A DNA stretch of 64,000 nucleotides from CAWKOH01 sp963851245 (GTDB lineage: Bacteria > Actinomycetota > Acidimicrobiia > Acidimicrobiales > Palsa-688), in contig CAWKOH010000007.1 of NCBI GenBank assembly GCA_963851245.1, positions 62,001 through 126,000 of the forward strand, written 5' to 3'. Numbering within the stretch: position 1 is the first letter of the stretch; the number at the start of each line of letters is the position of its first letter. The notes under the pieces were generated by a model. The model searched no databases and had not been told where the DNA came from. It saw nothing but the letters and a program-made list of their open reading frames with translations. Made by a program: the position numbers and the translations under genes. Of the stretch, positions 62,893 through 64,000 are shown piece by piece.

Positions 62893-63876
62893 ATGCACAA
62901 CCGGCCCACCGCACCCAGGGACACTCGACAGGTCCCGGTCGAACGCCATGCCCACCAGCGGGCCGCCGCCAGATCGGTGAGGTCCGACCGGATTCGAGTG
63001 ACGGTCCTCGAGCAAGCCGACTCCGACGCTCTGCTCGACATGGCAGGACGCTGCTCGGCGACGACCCTTTACCGTCGTTTCCACGGCGTCACTGACGGCG
63101 TCCGCTACGCCCAACAGTTGTTGGCCGATGCCGCCGATCACGATTCCTACGCCGCGTGGAACGGCGACCGCTGCGTCGGCATCGGCAACCTGCACGTCTG
63201 TGAGGACACAGCCGAGATCGGTGTGCTGGTGGAAGACGGCTGGCAGCGGCGAGGCGTGGGCAGCGCCCTGGTGGCAGCGCTCGTGCGCCGAGCCCGGCAA
63301 CATCGAACGGACTTCCTACGAGCTGACCTGCTGGCCGAAAACCAGTTCGTCCTCCAAACACTGGCCAGAGTCGGACCGCTGCGAACACGGTCGGCTCCCG
63401 GCAGCTACACCGCGCTGATCGACATCCGGCCCGGATCCGCACCCGCCCAGACCCCATCAGTCACAACGCCCGGTGCGACCCTTCCCGTCCAAACGGTGCA
63501 TGAGGCGGTCGCTGCCGCTGCCGCTACCACCCGATTCGCTTTCGACGATCTGCATGAACAACTCCAGCCTGACCGCCATGCTCGCCCAGGAGCGCCGCGC
63601 AGACCTACTACGACAAGCAGAGCGGTACCGCCAGGCACACGACGCGAAGGCCGGATCCCGCCCGCCCTCCAAAACCGTCAGGCGCGTATGGCTTGGCGCC
63701 TTCTGCGGCCGCACCGCCCGAGTACTCGCCGTTTCCGGCCGTATTCCACTCGGCGCCGGCACAACGTGGTTCCGTCACCGCCTGTGCCCGAAGGGGATCA
63801 GCCCAGCGACACCAAAGCCACCGAACCGACGAAACGGTCCACGCCGGCCGCCAATCCACTACCAGAACCAGCATGA
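62893..63876 (+). CDS. GNAT-family N-acetyltransferase, C-terminal extent uncertain
   Basis: Frame open for 327 residues. ATG at 62893 follows GAAGGAG. The GNAT domain covers about 36-180: YRRFHGVTDGVRYAQQLLAD, CVGIGNLHVCEDTAEIGVLV, EDGWQRRGVGSALVAALVRR (acetyl-CoA loop Q-x-x-G-x-G) and RADLLAENQFVLQTLARVG. After about residue 190 the translation becomes Arg/Pro/Thr-rich and overlaps a better-looking small ORF in another frame, so the true stop may have been lost. Substrate unknown; preceded by the second operator candidate. Confidence 0.75.
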   Translation: MHNRPTAPRDTRQVPVERHAHQRAAARSVRSDRIRVTVLEQADSDALLDMAGRCSATTLYRRFHGVTDGVRYAQQLLADAADHDSYAAWNGDRCVGIGNLHVCEDTAEIGVLVEDGWQRRGVGSALVAALVRRARQHRTDFLRADLLAENQFVLQTLARVGPLRTRSAPGSYTALIDIRPGSAPAQTPSVTTPGATLPVQTVHEAVAAAAATTRFAFDDLHEQLQPDRHARPGAPRRPTTTSRAVPPGTRREGRIPPALQNRQARMAWRLLRPHRPSTRRFRPYSTRRRHNVVPSPPVPEGDQPSDTKATEPTKRSTPAANPLPEPA

Positions 63877-63904
63877 CAACCAGCAGCCGGTTGTCCGAGG
63901 CTGA
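63554..63904 (+). CDS. Small hypothetical protein with the LTxxLAxERxxDLLRxAxxxR N-terminus
   Basis: 116 residues. MNNSSLTAMLAQERRADLLR then QAERYRQAHDAKAG, a pattern seen in many short actinobacterial proteins and resembling the peptide at 3507-3686. The rest is basic and Pro-rich, without a motif. It overlaps the end of the GNAT frame; at most one of the two readings is protein in 63554-63876, and this N-terminus is the more protein-like. Confidence 0.45.
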   Translation: MNNSSLTAMLAQERRADLLRQAERYRQAHDAKAGSRPPSKTVRRVWLGAFCGRTARVLAVSGRIPLGAGTTWFRHRLCPKGISPATPKPPNRRNGPRRPPIHYQNQHDNQQPVVRG

Positions 63905-63954
63905 GCCTTGCGCCCTTCGGGATCTACGCCACTGCACAACCAAAAGGAAACTCC

Positions 63955-64000
63955 ATGACAACCACGCCCACAAAGGATGAACCCATGACCACCACAACCA
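63955..64000 (+). CDS. Start of a small ORF cut by the window end
   Basis: ATG at 63955 follows AAAAGGAAACTCC, a good ribosome site, and reads MTTTPTKDEPMTTTT to the edge. A second ATG at 63985 also follows AAAGGA. Too short to identify. Confidence 0.4.
   Translation, partial: MTTTPTKDEPMTTTT

Overview
The window is high-GC DNA from an actinobacterium, most probably Acidimicrobiia or a close relative. The evidence is the ffs-dnaX-ybaB-recR block with lysC-asd nearby, an acyl-CoA carboxylase epsilon subunit, DinB-fold (mycothiol-dependent type) and DsbA-like proteins, ECF sigma/membrane-protein pairs, a sortase-type LAFTG anchor and an AfsR/SARP-like regulator. The lineage is inferred from gene content, not from a marker search. 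Two tRNAs (Ser-GGA, Tyr-GTA) and the SRP RNA were read directly.

Layout. 1-4.3 kb: 5'-truncated-by-window PEP carboxylase, a divergent substrate-binding lipoprotein, a small conserved peptide and a membrane protein. 4.4-7.7 kb: tRNA-Ser, SRP RNA, dnaX, ybaB, recR. 7.7-10.4 kb: ketopantoate reductase family and an ECF sigma/membrane pair. 10.5-21.3 kb: central acyl-CoA metabolism (thiolase, methylmalonyl/ethylmalonyl-CoA epimerase, propionyl-CoA carboxylase beta and epsilon, an ethylmalonyl-CoA-mutase-like B12 enzyme) mixed with map, a 5'-3' exonuclease, aat and a second ECF sigma/membrane pair. 21.5-27 kb: S51 peptidase, DUF4031, HD hydrolase, two cyclophilins, lysC-asd. 27.3-33.3 kb: sortase-anchored surface protein, GNAT, a MenC/NSAR-like enolase-superfamily gene with four frame breaks, SDR and enoyl-CoA hydratase. 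33.3-42.7 kb: DsbA-like, DinB-like, tyrosine phosphatase, acyl-CoA synthetase, S53 peptidase, SDR, paired fluoride channels with DUF190, and an HD oxygenase-like protein. 42.7-52.9 kb: a phosphoesterase/MprF-like fusion, a methyltransferase, a HAD protein, an FAD-linked oxidase with an internal deletion, a TPP enzyme, htpX, yajQ, an acyl-CoA synthetase, then tRNA-Tyr.

From the tRNA-Tyr to the end (53-64 kb) the content is accessory: a four-gene minus-strand operon (OsmC, flavin monooxygenase, FAD oxidoreductase, PIG-L deacetylase), divergent azlCD, a large SARP-type ATPase regulator, a decayed paralogue of the FAD oxidoreductase, a GNAT gene and small ORFs. Two intergenic sites there carry pairs of CCTTCC heptamers on an 11-bp period, facing each other, with TAnnnT -10 boxes 8-9 bp away at three of the four edges. 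That is the geometry of SARP operators, and it suggests a self-contained regulon run by the regulator at 58.5-61.6 kb. I consider this the best candidate for an undescribed system here.

Two other non-coding observations stand out: an 84-bp intergenic repeat present twice (about 3.5 and 40.7 kb, opposite orientation, identical length, 11-bp inverted ends) and a 50-bp AT-rich near-perfect palindrome at 13.8 kb. At least eleven genes or gene segments show single frame breaks, all of the +1 (extra base) type, which points to systematic over-called bases rather than to mass pseudogenisation.
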